64,000 bases of DNA from Schistocerca nitens (lineage: Eukaryota > Arthropoda > Insecta > Orthoptera > Acrididae): contig NC_064616.1 in assembly GCF_023898315.1 (NCBI RefSeq), forward strand, positions 544,351,602-544,415,601, read 5' to 3'. Positions 1 through 11,389 of the stretch are shown piece after piece (the first letter of the stretch is position 1; each line of letters opens with the position of its first letter). The notes under the pieces are model-generated. The model was not told the DNA's origin. It did not search any database and was given only the letters and a program-made list of their open reading frames with translations. The translations under genes were made by a program, and so were the position numbers.

Positions 1-737
1 TGCATGACTGTACCCATGCGTGCACTCCTTCGTCCGAAGCATGTCGACGGCTACGACTGTCATTTTTCACGCACCAAAAATATGAAAATTGCATGAGGGG
101 AAATGGGGACTGTGTGGAGGAAACAGCCATGGCATCACGTAGCCGGGTTCACAGTTTTCTTATGTGCCTTTTCTTTTACTGCACCTTATATATCTTAATT
201 ATCATGAGAGTCCTTAGATTTCAATGAAATTAAGATTAAAGCTATTTTTTCATTAACTGCTCTGAGGTCACTTAAAATACTCGAAAGTCATATGGATACG
301 TTATAACACTAGCCTGCCGTTACTCAAGCTAATGTGACCCACTGAGAGGATTTTGAAATTTTGACCGCATGTGTGTCTAACAGATAAAGGTATCGGACTG
401 TAATTTTAAATATATTGCAGTTAACAGAAAAACGAAACAAGCTCTAAATTTGGGGTTAGTGAAAGTAGTAAAATACATATGTGAATGAAAAACGCATGAT
501 CATTAGCCTAATTAGGCTCATTAATTTGGAAATATAAGTTTATTGAAGTTAATTTCATTAATATTCCGTTTGAATAGAACACAGGATACAACGGACACAG
601 GGCACTCTGAGTTGTGGGTAGCAGTAGTTACCAATAATGCACATACAAGTAATAATAGAAAGCAAACTCGTACCAAACTCACACTAATAACAGCTATACT
701 CTATTGTTGTTACTCTGATCAGTACTGAAATGTTAGT

Positions 738-975
738 TGGTTGGTTGGTTGTTTGGGGGAAGAGACCAAACAGCGAGGTTATCGGTCTCATAGGGTTAGG
801 GAAGGATGGGGAAGGAAGTCGGCCGTGCCCTTTCAAAGGAACCATCCCGGCATTTGCCTGGAGCGATTTAGGGAAATCACGGAAAACCTAAATGAGGATG
901 GCCGGACGCGGGATTGAACCGTCGTCCTTCCGAATGCGAGTCCAGTGTGCTAACCACTGCGCCACCTCGCTCGGT
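738..975 (-). mobile_element. tRNA-derived SINE with perfect 12-bp TSD
   Basis: On the minus strand the element begins with a tRNA-like head containing an A box (TGGCGCAGTGG) and a B box (GGTTCAATCCC), then a unique body, and ends in a (CCAA)n tail seen as TTGG repeats at 738-752. It is bounded by the perfect direct repeat TGAAATGTTAGT at 726-737 and 976-987, the expected target-site duplication of LINE-mobilised SINE insertion. Relatives of the same family are at about 32700-32912, 34085-34200 and 53685-53730. Confidence 0.9.
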
Positions 976-2544
976 TGAAATGTTAGTGCCAGAAGTACAG
1001 AACTAAAATTGGCCAGGAGGGGCTTCTGACTTAACATACCTATAAATACCACAATTAAAATAAATTATAACACGATCACACCGTTTATACTTCCATTTAC
1101 AGAAATATATCAGATATCCTTAGTAGTAATAATAGTCCATTTATCTTTTGAATATGTGAAGAACATGATGGGGATCCCTGAACTAGTACGGTGTGACTAG
1201 TCAAGCTCTAAGACTAATCCAGTAGCAAAGAATAATGTCAACAAAATTAACTCTCAGCTTCACTTTGAATAGTTTATATTTTTACTTTTTGACTTCATCG
1301 TTCATGACGATAATCAAGTCGAATTATATTTCAAATAAGTTTAACTTATGTACTGTTTTCATTATCTGTGAAGTAGGTATTTTAGACAGAACATTTACAC
1401 AGTCTGGCACTGAATTTTTGCAAAACAATACGTTGCAATAAATTGAGGGCTCTTTAGCAGAATTATAACTAACTTCTACTTTTGTTAATACTTGCACATT
1501 TGACAAACTTGACTAAATCACTAGTTCATTTGAAAGATGATACTCGGTTTTATAAACTCTTTGGAGAAGACCCTGCATAGGTTCATGATCAGAATGGAAG
1601 ATATGGTTGTAAACACAGGCTTATAGCACTGGGATTATTATTAAAATCACTCACAGAAATTAACTGGTCCATGCTCTGATACATACCTTTATGTATGAAG
1701 TTTGTGGAGCTGTGGCGTAGTAGTAGTGTCAAACGACATGGCCTCTAACTGTACTCACGGTGCCCTAAGTGTAAACAACTTTCCAATAACATTGTTTTTA
1801 TTTTAAATATACAAATATTATAAAATGTAATTATTTTAAGTATCATTTAGCTTTTTCCATACGTACCTGACAGACTTTAAATGTCCTGTCACGAATCAAT
1901 GACATTAACTAACACAGAATAAACACATCATAAATACAGACACAATGTTACATAATATAAACATACTTCTAATCGATATAAGTGTTACAATTTTTAGTTC
2001 AGCGCTTCATGGCAGATTTAAAATTTCTCCGAGGACCTTCTTCTCATTTGTAAATATGATGCCATATAAAGTCACTGTTTTACACAGTGGGTACTACATG
2101 ACCTACGTGTCTTATGACTTCCAACATGACACCGTAGGAGTACGATAGAAATACGTGTAGAAACTTTTTGAGTGATAGGTATAAAATTACGACGAGAAAT
2201 GTTTGCTTTACTAACTAGATGTAAAAACGTACCGAAGAAACAGTACTACAGATTTTACTTTGTTCGTACAATACAATGACCACTAGACCCGTTCAGCAGT
2301 AATGGTGAATGACAAAATATATTACAAAGTCCTACACCTGTTACCTGCATAGAGTTATAGGTGATTTCTTTGGCATTAAGTGACTTTCCACTTAACTAAC
2401 ACGTTTGATTTTCACTAGGTAAGTATAAAATCGGAGAAATATCAGGTAAAGCCACATTACTTTTTACAAATGTAGTTCTATTAAATCGCGGTATTATGGC
2501 AGTGCTATAAATGGCTGAATAGCATTCTTTTGTTTTGTTTCCAG

Positions 2545-2638
2545 CACTCCGAGGTGCAGAACAGCTCCCTATCGTTGACGATACTGCTCCATATTTTGAT
2601 GACTTCCCAGGTGGCGAGTCCACAGATGCAGTTCCGTT
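2545..2638 (+). CDS. Gene A internal exon, 94 nt, unknown secreted/membrane protein family
   Basis: The exon is preceded by the polypyrimidine acceptor TTTTGTTTTGTTTCCAG and followed by the donor GTGAGTATCC. It is open in one frame with two bases completing a split codon at the start and two left over at the end, coding for 30 whole residues including PIVDDTAPYFDDFPGG. The paralogous exon at 37887-37980 has the same length (94 nt), phase, acceptor type and donor, with about three quarters of bases identical and no indel. Joining to the exon at 8516 keeps the frame. The acidic, aromatic peptide has no family I can name. Upstream exons of gene A should lie before the window. Confidence 0.72.
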
Positions 2639-3027
2639 GTGAGTATCCTCATGGTAACACTCATCGCTGGCGCAGTTCTGATTACGTTCGAGCAAGTCCT
2701 GCATTCAAAGTGCCGTCATATGTTCTATGAGAGAATGTAGCCATGGGTACAGGCGAGGTACTGGGATATTCTTTTGAGTTCCTAGATGGTATGATTCACT
2801 TTCAACAGCACATGTTAACGAAAACACATTTATCTGTTTCAGCGATTTGGTAGAATCTGTGCAAGTAGTAGGAAGTAAACGAGTTTGTCCAACGATTAAG
2901 AACAATATTCGATGTCATATAACTCCTCAACCATGTACAGCAATTATAAAATGAATTAGGTACCCATGTGTGGTATCGTATCGCACAACATTTTGCTCTG
3001 CGCAAAAAATCGCAGTGTCGATCTACA

Positions 3028-4254
3028 TATACATGGTGTCCTAAAAACGTTGCGACAGATTTCGAATGGCTGTAGAGAGTGGTTTGAGGAACAAATTGAT
3101 GATGGGCACTTGTGTCAGGAAAGTCATTCTACGACGCTACAGAGCGTCGAAGTTAAAGGTGCCGGCGCCTGCCACTAGACCTGCCTTCGCCAGCAAACGT
3201 GACTTTGTACGCTGACGGAGCATTGTCGGAATGTCTCGCAATTTTGTTTGCCATTCAGTTATCGCGGGTCATTGTCACTATGACCTGTGGAGAAGATGGA
3301 GCTAGCTACTGCGAAGACAGGACGTATTTCCTGTGAATGCGATTGTCTTCTGTCTTGGTAGATGACAGTTTCGGACAGTGATATTCATCTGAACTTTATT
3401 TCCGCACAGTATACCGAAAAACATTTGAGACTTTAGAGGGTTTTAGGAGAAAAATATACTACCGATGGAAACCCGTGTCCAAAACCGTTATTGTTGTATT
3501 CTCCAACAGTTTATTGAACGTAACGTTTTCTACAATACAATAGCTGGCTGTACAATAGATGTAGAAGTCCGTCGATCTACCCGGAGATGTGGGTCTTCTC
3601 GGTCGGCTCGTACTTCGATCGGAGATGCAGTACAGCTGCTTCGGTGATATCTTCTTGGAGACTCTGCTACAGCGGTTGCCATTAGCAGCGGACGAAAACT
3701 GGTCTGCCTTCGACCGGCCGGGTCTATATAGTGAGCTGGAGCCAATAGAAACCCGCCGTAGGAATCCGTCGCCGGATATGTCGCGGCGACCTCTGCAAGG
3801 AAAGATTCCTATTAATCGACTGGAATCTTCGGCGTGTTTACCTGATGTCTTCGCCAGTTTGGCTGTTGGTTTGTTTCCCTCATAGCGTGGCTGTTATGCG
3901 GTGCTGCCTGCCATTTAGGGGAACCCGATGCAGACAGTACAGTTAACTACCAGAACAACATAACATTCCATCAGTAGGAGATAAGGCCATTCTACGCAGC
4001 AGCTAGCTATGCCTTGTACACTGGTCATCGTGACAGTCAAAAACCATTGCGAGATGTTCCGCCTACAGTCCGTCAGCGTACATGGCGTCTGCTGCCGAAC
4101 GGGAGGCCTAGTAGCGGGTTCCGGTGCATGTAACTTCGATGCCCTGTAGTGCCGTTGGACGACGTTCCCGGATACGGGTTCCTGAGGTCGATTTGTTCCT
4201 CAAAACAGCCTCTGCTACCCGTCGAAGTCTGTCGCAATATTTCTTGGATATCAT
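3028..4254. mobile_element. Foldback-type element with about 300-bp inverted arms (copy A)
   Basis: The left arm (about 3028-3325, with 'gttgcgacagatttcgaa') is the imperfect reverse complement of the right arm (about 3965-4254, ending 'ttcgaagtctgtcgcaat' read in reverse). The interior (3340-3960) has no long reading frame but contains a promoter-like TATA stretch 'gtctatatagtgagct' near 3722. A shorter relative at 38505-38900 sits at the corresponding place in the duplicated gene B intron, next to Tc1-like transposase remnants, so this is probably a non-autonomous Tc1/mariner-type element. The interior block is missing from copy B and may be a separate, LTR-like insertion. Confidence 0.65.
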
Positions 4255-4255
4255 T

Positions 4256-4345
4256 ACTCTGCAAACGACTGTGAAGTGCGTGGCAGATGGTACGTCCCAC
4301 TGTATCAGTTATTAAGACTTCCTCTCATTCTATTCACGTATGGGA
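4256..4345 (-). mobile_element. Short CR1-like LINE 3'-end fragment
   Basis: The stretch 'gactgtgaagtgcgtggcagatggtacgtccc...' resembles, on the minus strand, the 3' untranslated end that follows CR1/Jockey-like reverse transcriptases in locust-type genomes. It has no coding content and abuts the foldback element. The assignment rests on remembered sequence similarity. Confidence 0.35.
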
Positions 4346-5369
4346 ATCATGATTACTTAAACGATTCTTTACGTTGGGTAATTGGTCTATTCTTGTCTTT
4401 ACAACGAATATTGGAGATATACGTAGGAACCTGTAATATGTTTCTAAATTAACTACCTAAAGTTGGTTCTAGAAATTTTATGAATTGTTTTCCGCAGTTC
4501 TAAACGGAATAGAAACGAATAGGAGCTCTTCACAGATGTCTAGAATACATTAGCATAGACTCATTAAGTCATATTCACGATGACCTTTATGATGTGGAAC
4601 GTGTCAACTGAGCAAGTAGAAAACAATTTATTTGATTACATGCTTGTGTTTACAGGTATTTTACGCATAAATTACTAATTATTGACATTTTCTGTCTATG
4701 AAACATCATATTTCCATTGGTGTACCAACAAGGAGTTTCATAGCTCTACATTTCACCCCTACCAGCGCCGAAGTTATAGACTGTGCAAATTGGGCAGATC
4801 AGTATTGTTCTTCAAGTGTTGTTGTTATGAATGTCTCTGTAACTCCCAGATTTATGAGGACTCTTGATAAGTTACATAAGTAAATGAAAGTAGAATGAGC
4901 TTGTGGGTAATATTCGCAGCTGCTTAAAGGGATGCCAGCAAAAAGAGAATGTTACCTTCAACAGAATTCTGGAGTATGATATAAGGAGGGTCCGCGTTCG
5001 ATGTTTATTGACATTTGTGGAGTCACTTTTCGCACAGAGAGGCCTAACAGCGACATATTTCAACACATCTTGGAAAAGTCTTGAATTAATTACGCATTCC
5101 ATAGAAAATAGTACATATTACGTGCCCACAAACACTTATTGTTTTGTAGGTGACCTTGACTACCCAACAGGAAACTTTAATTTTCAGACACATGTTGTAG
5201 CGCAGTCTGAAACACTGCGTTGACGAACAACCGCTGAATTCCATTAATAATGAAATCGAAAACTGTGATTATGTTTCTGTATCAGCTGCAGAATATTTCA
5301 GAAGGAATAAAAATTTGTGCCAGATCAGACCTCGAGCAGGGATTTAAGACACCAGAGATTTCGGCCGCT

Positions 5370-5452
5370 CGTGCAGGTGTTAGCCGAAGTAGCTAAGGCT
5401 GGTGACAAGCGGGGAATACGGGTTGTAGTCCCAGTCTGGCATCAATTTCCAT
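5370..5452 (+). mobile_element. Decayed tRNA-like SINE head
   Basis: The block 'gttagccgaagtagctaaggctggtgac...gggttgtagtcccagtctggca' looks like an eroded tRNA-derived head with a damaged B box (GGTTGTAGTCC) and a tRNA-like 3' part. No matching tail or target-site duplication was found. It could be the remnant of a third SINE family. Confidence 0.4.
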
Positions 5453-5479
5453 TTCTTCTGAAATATTCTACAACTGATG

Positions 5480-8400
5480 CGAAATGACAATTATAATTTG
5501 AGACCTGACTCTTTTAGGATCGTAATAATATTCCATATTACAGAGGAGAGATTAGCAGCACTTGTAATTTCACTTAATACCTTCTGTATCGTTCCCTTAA
5601 TTTGTATTTGCTTTCTCTTTTTAGCTGTTTCCGCTAGTTATTCAAAAGTAATGATCAAAAATCTCTGCTACACAGGAACTGTCTTTCAAGAAAAATTATA
5701 TCATGTGCCATGGTTTTCTTCCTTGTATCTTTTAACAATATTCCATACAGATCTGATTTTATTGTTTCGTCATTCACTATCAGACAGCAGACACATGCTC
5801 GAGCATTATAATAAAACATTTCTCAAAATAATACAGAACTGTTTATAGAGATAATTTCTTTCAGAAACAGTATCAGTTCTTCCTATTTTTTCATTTGCAA
5901 CATACTATGATACCTGTAGTACTCTGAGGCTTCTATAATGACTTTCCAATATTGCATTTAATTATCTTTCCACGAAAACTACACTCAGAATTGGATACAG
6001 ATCTATTAAGAAATATTTCCTATTTAAATCTAGCATTGGGTTCATTGCGAACATCTCTCCAGATAATATTTTTTACTTTCTTTAAAATATTCACTTGTTT
6101 TCTAATAAATTAGCCCGTTTCTCAATTGCATATGGAGCTATGTTATGTAATGAGATTCACTGCACATCGTTATCTGGTAATCCTCTTACCACTAAAATTC
6201 CACGTGTTGTATGAATACATTATCTGTAAGGGTATTATTATCTTCAGCATGTCGACCTGGGAAATTTATGACTAATTTGCAAGTGGCTGTAAGCACCACT
6301 AGAGCACTTTCCGTGTCAGATTCCCTCGAGAAATCGACTCTTAAGTCACAACAAATCAATAATACCGTCATTCTGGGTGACAAACATCACAATGAGACAT
6401 CAAAAACTTTTATCGATTTTTCGCAGTTACGCAGACAAACACAAATACATCATTTCCCAACATTAACTCACAAGAACATATTTCTGTACACTGACCTTTA
6501 CGTAATTCATTTATTTCCAAATTTATTATTTATATTTCTGTTTTATGAATGTGACAGCTCTTCCTCTACCGATAGTGTATCTACGTAAGTGTACAGCTAA
6601 TTTATAACTACTTACGTAAAAATTTTCAGTCCATGTCATTATATAGTTTTGAGACGAATGACAACAGTTTCTTTCCAAGTAATAAGACCATCCATACACC
6701 GTAACAAATCATTTTTTCTGTTTTTTTATCCCCTTGTATTCTGATGATGCAGACTGATTTTACCTTTCACTCTATTTTTATAGTATTAACTAACAGTATC
6801 TATCGATTTAATTCAGATTGTTACTGTCTGTATCATCGCTGATGTTGACCTAACCCTGGTGTCTCACATCTTCCTACAGCAACTACTGGAACAGCACTAA
6901 TATGATAATCGACATCCGTCTAAAGTAGCATCGTCAGCACCATGTTTACCTCACGTAAGAGTAGAGATAATATGGGACTGATCCGTGAACCACAAAACTT
7001 CCACAAAAGCTGTATTTCTGTGCTCAGCAGCAGCTTCGATTTTGTCTCGGTCACCTCTATTATGAATTTTCCGCTTTTAACCAGGTTATATCCAGGTTTC
7101 CCAACTATCGGTACTTGATAATCTTTGGAAAAATCCCTACACAATGGTGTAAGCTTTCTGTTACCTGGATGAGATGCAACAAATGTAATGAAATATGAAT
7201 TTATATTACTATTTTCATAAGTTTCTTGTGTGTAAAATCCGACGTAATATTAGGAAAGTAGGCGCAAGAACAAAATGTACTCTTCGCACAGTTTTAGCTT
7301 ATTTGAAATGCCAATAACACTTACACTTACGTAATTACACTCATATAATATTTATAACAACAACAAACTCTTAAAACTAGTTCCTAATATCTTATTTATT
7401 TAATTACTTACGACAGTGGAATTCACTACGAACTCACGGGCTCAATATTGCCTCTGCTTTGGCGGCCTTCTTTTGGTAACATATCGGTCAGGTAGATGTA
7501 TTCAGACCTGGAAGTGAGAACTGGAATGTAGATCATCGTCCACTTTCCACTAAGTAGTGACTGCAATGACTGGAAAGCAGTTAGATGTACGGGGTGGCTG
7601 TAACGAAGCTTTCACTACTTGTGATGTTCCCTGGGACAAACAAGAGATCGTAGGAGATTGAAACTTCGAGAAACATTTGTCAGGACACGCAGAAGAGAAA
7701 TAAGGAATAAACCATTGAGAACAACACATTTTAATTTTCACATTATGTGATAACATTTGTAAATAGCTTACCATGAAAACGTTTCAGGTTGCAAACGGTT
7801 CTCAGTGTTATGACAATCTGCATCCACGACAGCACAGAACAGCACTACAGATACCATTTCATAACTTTTCGCAGCACTTTTCGAACGGTGGAACATATGA
7901 TGTGAAACTCTCAGAACAACGCTCGTGCACTGCTTGTATATCGCACATTGCGCACTGCATTCTTAGTCATGGCAACAGGAACGCCTTCGACAGTTTGTTG
8001 CGCAATTGGCCATCGACCTCTCCCAAGAACAATTCTGAAAAGGCCACATAGTTCCCACTTCTAAATCATGTTCTTCAACCCCGGTGCGGAGAGCGGACTC
8101 CCCGGTTTTCCTTCAATAGTTCGACACTTGTGAAGAGCAGCAGCACTGTTACTGTTGTTTTGATAAAACAGCCTTACAAGCAAAGCCCAGGTCAGCTTGT
8201 CCACACCCATGTTCACTGTCTGCAAATGTAACACACACTGATGCTTGTGTTTCAAACTTACACTGCCGCATCGGTAAAGACGCCAGAGGGCAACACGTGA
8301 CACTAACACTACTAACAACACAAATGCTGCAGAGCACAGTCTGAACATAATTCCTATAAAGTTTGGTATCCACACAGTATATGGTTTTCTGTTCACACTG

Positions 8401-8510
8401 ACCCAAGAAGTGGAAGTTTAATCATAACTCTATCCATCTGTATACTATAAATATGATGCCTACTCACTGTCACATTGATGGCAAATATTAATATAATTAT
8501 CTGCTTATCA
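5480..8510. other. Gene A last intron, no other gene seen
   Basis: This AT-rich intron of gene A contains only short open frames. The longest (5477-5848, 123 codons) is rich in hydrophobic residues, has no recognisable domain and no counterpart in gene B, and is treated as chance. No complete mobile element was recognised between 5480 and 8510. Confidence 0.5.
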
Positions 8511-8515
8511 TTCAG

Positions 8516-8744
8516 AAATGTAATCACATCAGATGAAACCACTGCAAGAAAAACACTGGAAGCGAAGTACAATGAACCTGTCGATGGTTCAGATGTTTTG
8601 CAGAAGAGTGACTGTGCCCTGCCACCACCAGGATGCAAGTCAACTGGTTCTACATCTGAAGAGGTTGAGTTTCTCCAGATTACTACTCAGAAACCATCGA
8701 AGATTACCTCTCCGTCTGTTGAAACTGATGGTACAACTTATTAG
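8516..8744 (+). CDS. Gene A terminal exon: Ser/Thr-rich stalk, stop just before a transmembrane-like segment
   Basis: A good acceptor (TATCTGCTTATCATTCAG) precedes the exon. Its first base completes the codon left by the 2545-2638 exon, giving an open frame of 75 further residues to a TAG at 8742-8744. The peptide is rich in Thr, Ser, Glu and Pro, with a Cys pair around a PPPG turn, as expected for an extracellular stalk. Directly after the TAG, in the same frame, codons 8745-8837 encode a hydrophobic run (ILIGSFFLGTAFVYVAAISI) before the next stop at 8838. Gene B's terminal exon (45435-45678) aligns in its DDTSTTA/DETTARK region and is also followed by a transmembrane-like segment. The present product would be secreted; the stop may be a lesion or a true change to a soluble form. 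Function unknown. Confidence 0.65.
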
Positions 8745-9192
8745 CATGTACATACATACATACTAATTGGTTCCTTTTTCCTAGGAACTGCTTTTGTATA
8801 TGTTGCGGCCATATCAATAATGTACTTGATTTTTATTTAAAGGATAAGTGTTATGGTGCAGATATTGATAATGAACTATAAATCCCAGCAGTCTCTCAAC
8901 ATTTGCGTGAAATATATCGTACTGAGTACGTATAAACACACACCACATTCTACTTTGGATTTATGGACAGAATGTACACAGTTGGGAAAATGAGATTGAC
9001 AGTTATCGACACGAATAAATATTAATCCATTAAATATACTGATGATTAATTCCAGTTGACGATTCTGCAGTCAGTTTGGTGGCTCTAGAACTTCATAACA
9101 ATTGTAGCAAGCCACTGTTACTTAGGTTTCACACATTTGCTCTGTTTTTATAAGCACAAATACAATCATAATGTACGTATTTGATGACTTTA

Positions 9193-9198
9193 AATAAA
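9193..9198 (+). promoter_or_regulatory. Candidate polyadenylation signal of gene A
   Basis: An AATAAA hexamer lies about 450 bp after the gene A stop codon. It is the best-placed candidate for 3'-end formation, but in AT-rich DNA this hexamer is common. Confidence 0.3.
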
Positions 9199-9350
9199 AA
9201 CTGTATGGTGAAAGAGAGAGAAAATGTGTTTTACTTTGTACCTTATTAATCTCAGTTTGCTCAAAAAGTATCATTTCTCCCTCGGTGTTTTCCTTGATAA
9301 TAACACATCCCCTTTATCAATCATGTTTTCGTTTTGCATATTTTATTCAG

Positions 9351-9635
9351 TTGAAAGATTTCTTGATGCCTTCAGCTCCCATTCTGTTTATATCGTGTAC
9401 GATTGTACAGTTTAGGCCTTGAGCCATTTTAAACTATTTTATGGATGATTTTTAGTAATAAATTATGTCATGGGTGTCGTTGCTCCTGGAACCACAGGAG
9501 CAACCACATACATGACCTAATTTACTACTAAAAAAATCAGCTATAAAATACCTGACAATGGCCTCAGGCCGAAATTGTGTAATAGTACATGAAATAAAGA
9601 GAATGGCAACTGAAGGCATCAAGAAATTTTTCAAA
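9351..9635. repeat. Long imperfect hairpin (about 140-bp arms, 6-nt loop)
   Basis: The arms 9351-9488 and 9495-9635 are inverted copies of one another. The innermost 10 bp are perfect (GTTGCTCCTG at 9479-9488 and CAGGAGCAAC at 9495-9504) around the loop GAACCA. Outer matching blocks include TTTCTTGATGCCTTCAG with its complement near 9612-9628, and a paired 'ctattttat' block. The near-absence of a spacer suggests a foldback or MITE-like element, or a transcript able to form one long stem. No transposase gene lies inside. Confidence 0.8.
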
Positions 9636-10489
9636 AACTTCATTGCAACTGCGGATCCTATCGCACTGAAAATGATTTTACTTTCTTTGCACTGGACACA
9701 TGTATGAATGTAAAATATTTAGGAACATATCAAACATTAACAAAATATAATGATAAATTAAATAGTAAATTATGAAATGGAAATTTTAGTTAAATAATTA
9801 TTGATAATAAACAACACCACGAAAATATTCTTTTTTATACGAACCTTAATAATTAGCAGGAAAACGTAGGATTTCAGCCTTTGTCGATCAGTGTGAACCG
9901 TTCAATCATATACCTCCACTATTTATCAGCAGTTATCTTCAAACCTTAGTTACTGATGAGCAACGACAGGAATACTGCCAGTTTTACGATAGTAGAAATA
10001 GAGATAGTTAGAAGGCAATCATAATGTACAGGGATAGTAGTGGCAGAATACAGGAGTGTATGACAAAAACTATTGCTGGTGTTACCTGTAGAACATTCTG
10101 TAGTGTTCTGTTCATAAAACGTGGTACTCAGACAACTGTGTCACAGTGAATGCATTCATTAGAGTTCTTTGGAATTATCTTGTCTCAAAACACAGTGAAA
10201 ACCCTGTGTATAATACAAGGACCAAAAGTAGGCTCTGTAATGACTTCTAAGTATGACATTAGCACGAAAAGAAGTCAGATACGCCTGTATATAACATGTG
10301 CATACTGTGAGATTATAGTTTTATTGAATCATTTGTCACGGTCGTCGGCGATCCAATAGGGCTCAGGAGTTTGCACCCTCAGTGTTGAGTCTACAGTCAT
10401 TAATTGAACTGAGCTTTATGGCAAACAGCGTTGGCAGCAATCATTTTTCAGCACTAACACGCCACACTGGCGAGTGTCCCACAGCTCCA

Positions 10490-11310
10490 GCCACTTAAAC
10501 GTGGTCGCTTTGTGGGACTGCAGCAATCCGGATAGATGTATCGACCGACTGTTGCAAATGTCTGTCACAGTCTATCAGTGGTGTGTTGCTACTTTCAACA
10601 GTGGGCTCTGAAATATTCCCATACCTGTAGACCTTATTCTGGATGTCTGTGTTTCACAGACGCACTTTTAGATCCGTGTGTTGTGCGAGCGAGAGCGGCA
10701 GTGGCCATCCCAACATTTTCCAGGTACGACATCTGGGCACATGTCGCACCTGCTGTGTCACCAGGGACCATTAGGGACCGTCTGCTAGCAGCGGGACCAA
10801 GAACATACATGAATAATAGACAGGCTACCACAGACACCACAACACCGCCGATCATGAGTACTCTGGTGTCGTGAGAGTGTTGACGAGAGTAGGATCTGTA
10901 CGTATGCGTGCAATGGACGTTCACGTGTAGGGAGTAGATCTGTTAAGCTGCTTATTCCAGAGTGCATTCGTCGATGACACATGGGTCCCACCCCAGGATT
11001 CATGGTGTGATGTGCGGCGGAGGATCATTTACAGTTCATAATCACATCTGTTGTTTCTATGGGATAAAGTAACCAGTACTCGCTATACAACACAGGTTTT
11101 CATCCCCGTGCTACTACCATTTCTTCGACAGGAAGGTAATGTGCTTTTTCTGTAGGATAACGCATATCCAAATACGGCTGTTGAGACTTACATACTCTTC
11201 GTCGTGCACGACAACTACCATGGTAAACCAGATCAGCAGATAACTCTCCAATTGAAGATAAGTGGACATGATTATGCGGGAACTTACTCGTTCTCCATGG
11301 ACGGCAAGAA
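10490..11310 (+). pseudogene. Decayed Tc1-like transposase
   Basis: Scattered frames on the plus strand resemble a Tc1-like transposase in the right order. First comes an N-terminal helix-turn-helix region (GRFVGLQQSGW near 10502), then the second DNA-binding helix with SPGTIRDRLLAAG near 10757-10797, then the HTGPTPGFMVW motif near 10978-11012, then a LLPFL..EGNVLFL.DNA stretch near 11105-11170 corresponding to the second catalytic Asp region. Frame shifts and stops separate the pieces. Terminal inverted repeats were not identified. It belongs to a different Tc1 lineage from the intact element at 13831. Confidence 0.75.
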
Positions 11311-11389
11311 CCACCGCCGAAATACAATAAAAGGCGCAATATGTTTGTGGACAATTTATCGCTGGATGCTATTCTGAAACTTTATGATC

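Larger units (their letters stand above)
1..4945 (+). repeat. Segmental duplication, copy A (gene A introns and one exon)
   Basis: This stretch aligns in order with 36790-44945. Matching landmarks include the 'ctgctctgaggtcacttaa' segment (about 257 and 37004), the 'catggcagattta' segment (about 2008 and 37064), the 94-nt exon (2545 and 37887), a foldback element (3028 and 38505) and the 'tgtctatgaaacatc' segment (about 4692 and 44701). Identity by eye is roughly 70-75 percent with many indels. The two copies have since taken different insertions: A has a SINE at 738 and extra DNA inside the foldback; B has a SINE, an LTR element and a hAT element. I read this as an old tandem gene duplication rather than a dispersed repeat, because the exons with their splice sites are carried along. 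Boundaries are approximate. Confidence 0.75.

Noticed and set aside
900..975. Free-standing tRNA gene
   Set aside because: A and B boxes are present, but the sequence is the head of a SINE bounded by a 12-bp duplication; the cloverleaf is not complete. The same applies to the other SINE heads.
5477..5848. 123-codon hydrophobic open frame on the plus strand
   Set aside because: AT-rich composition alone gives Phe/Leu/Ile-rich frames; no splice support, no paralogue in gene B, no known domain.
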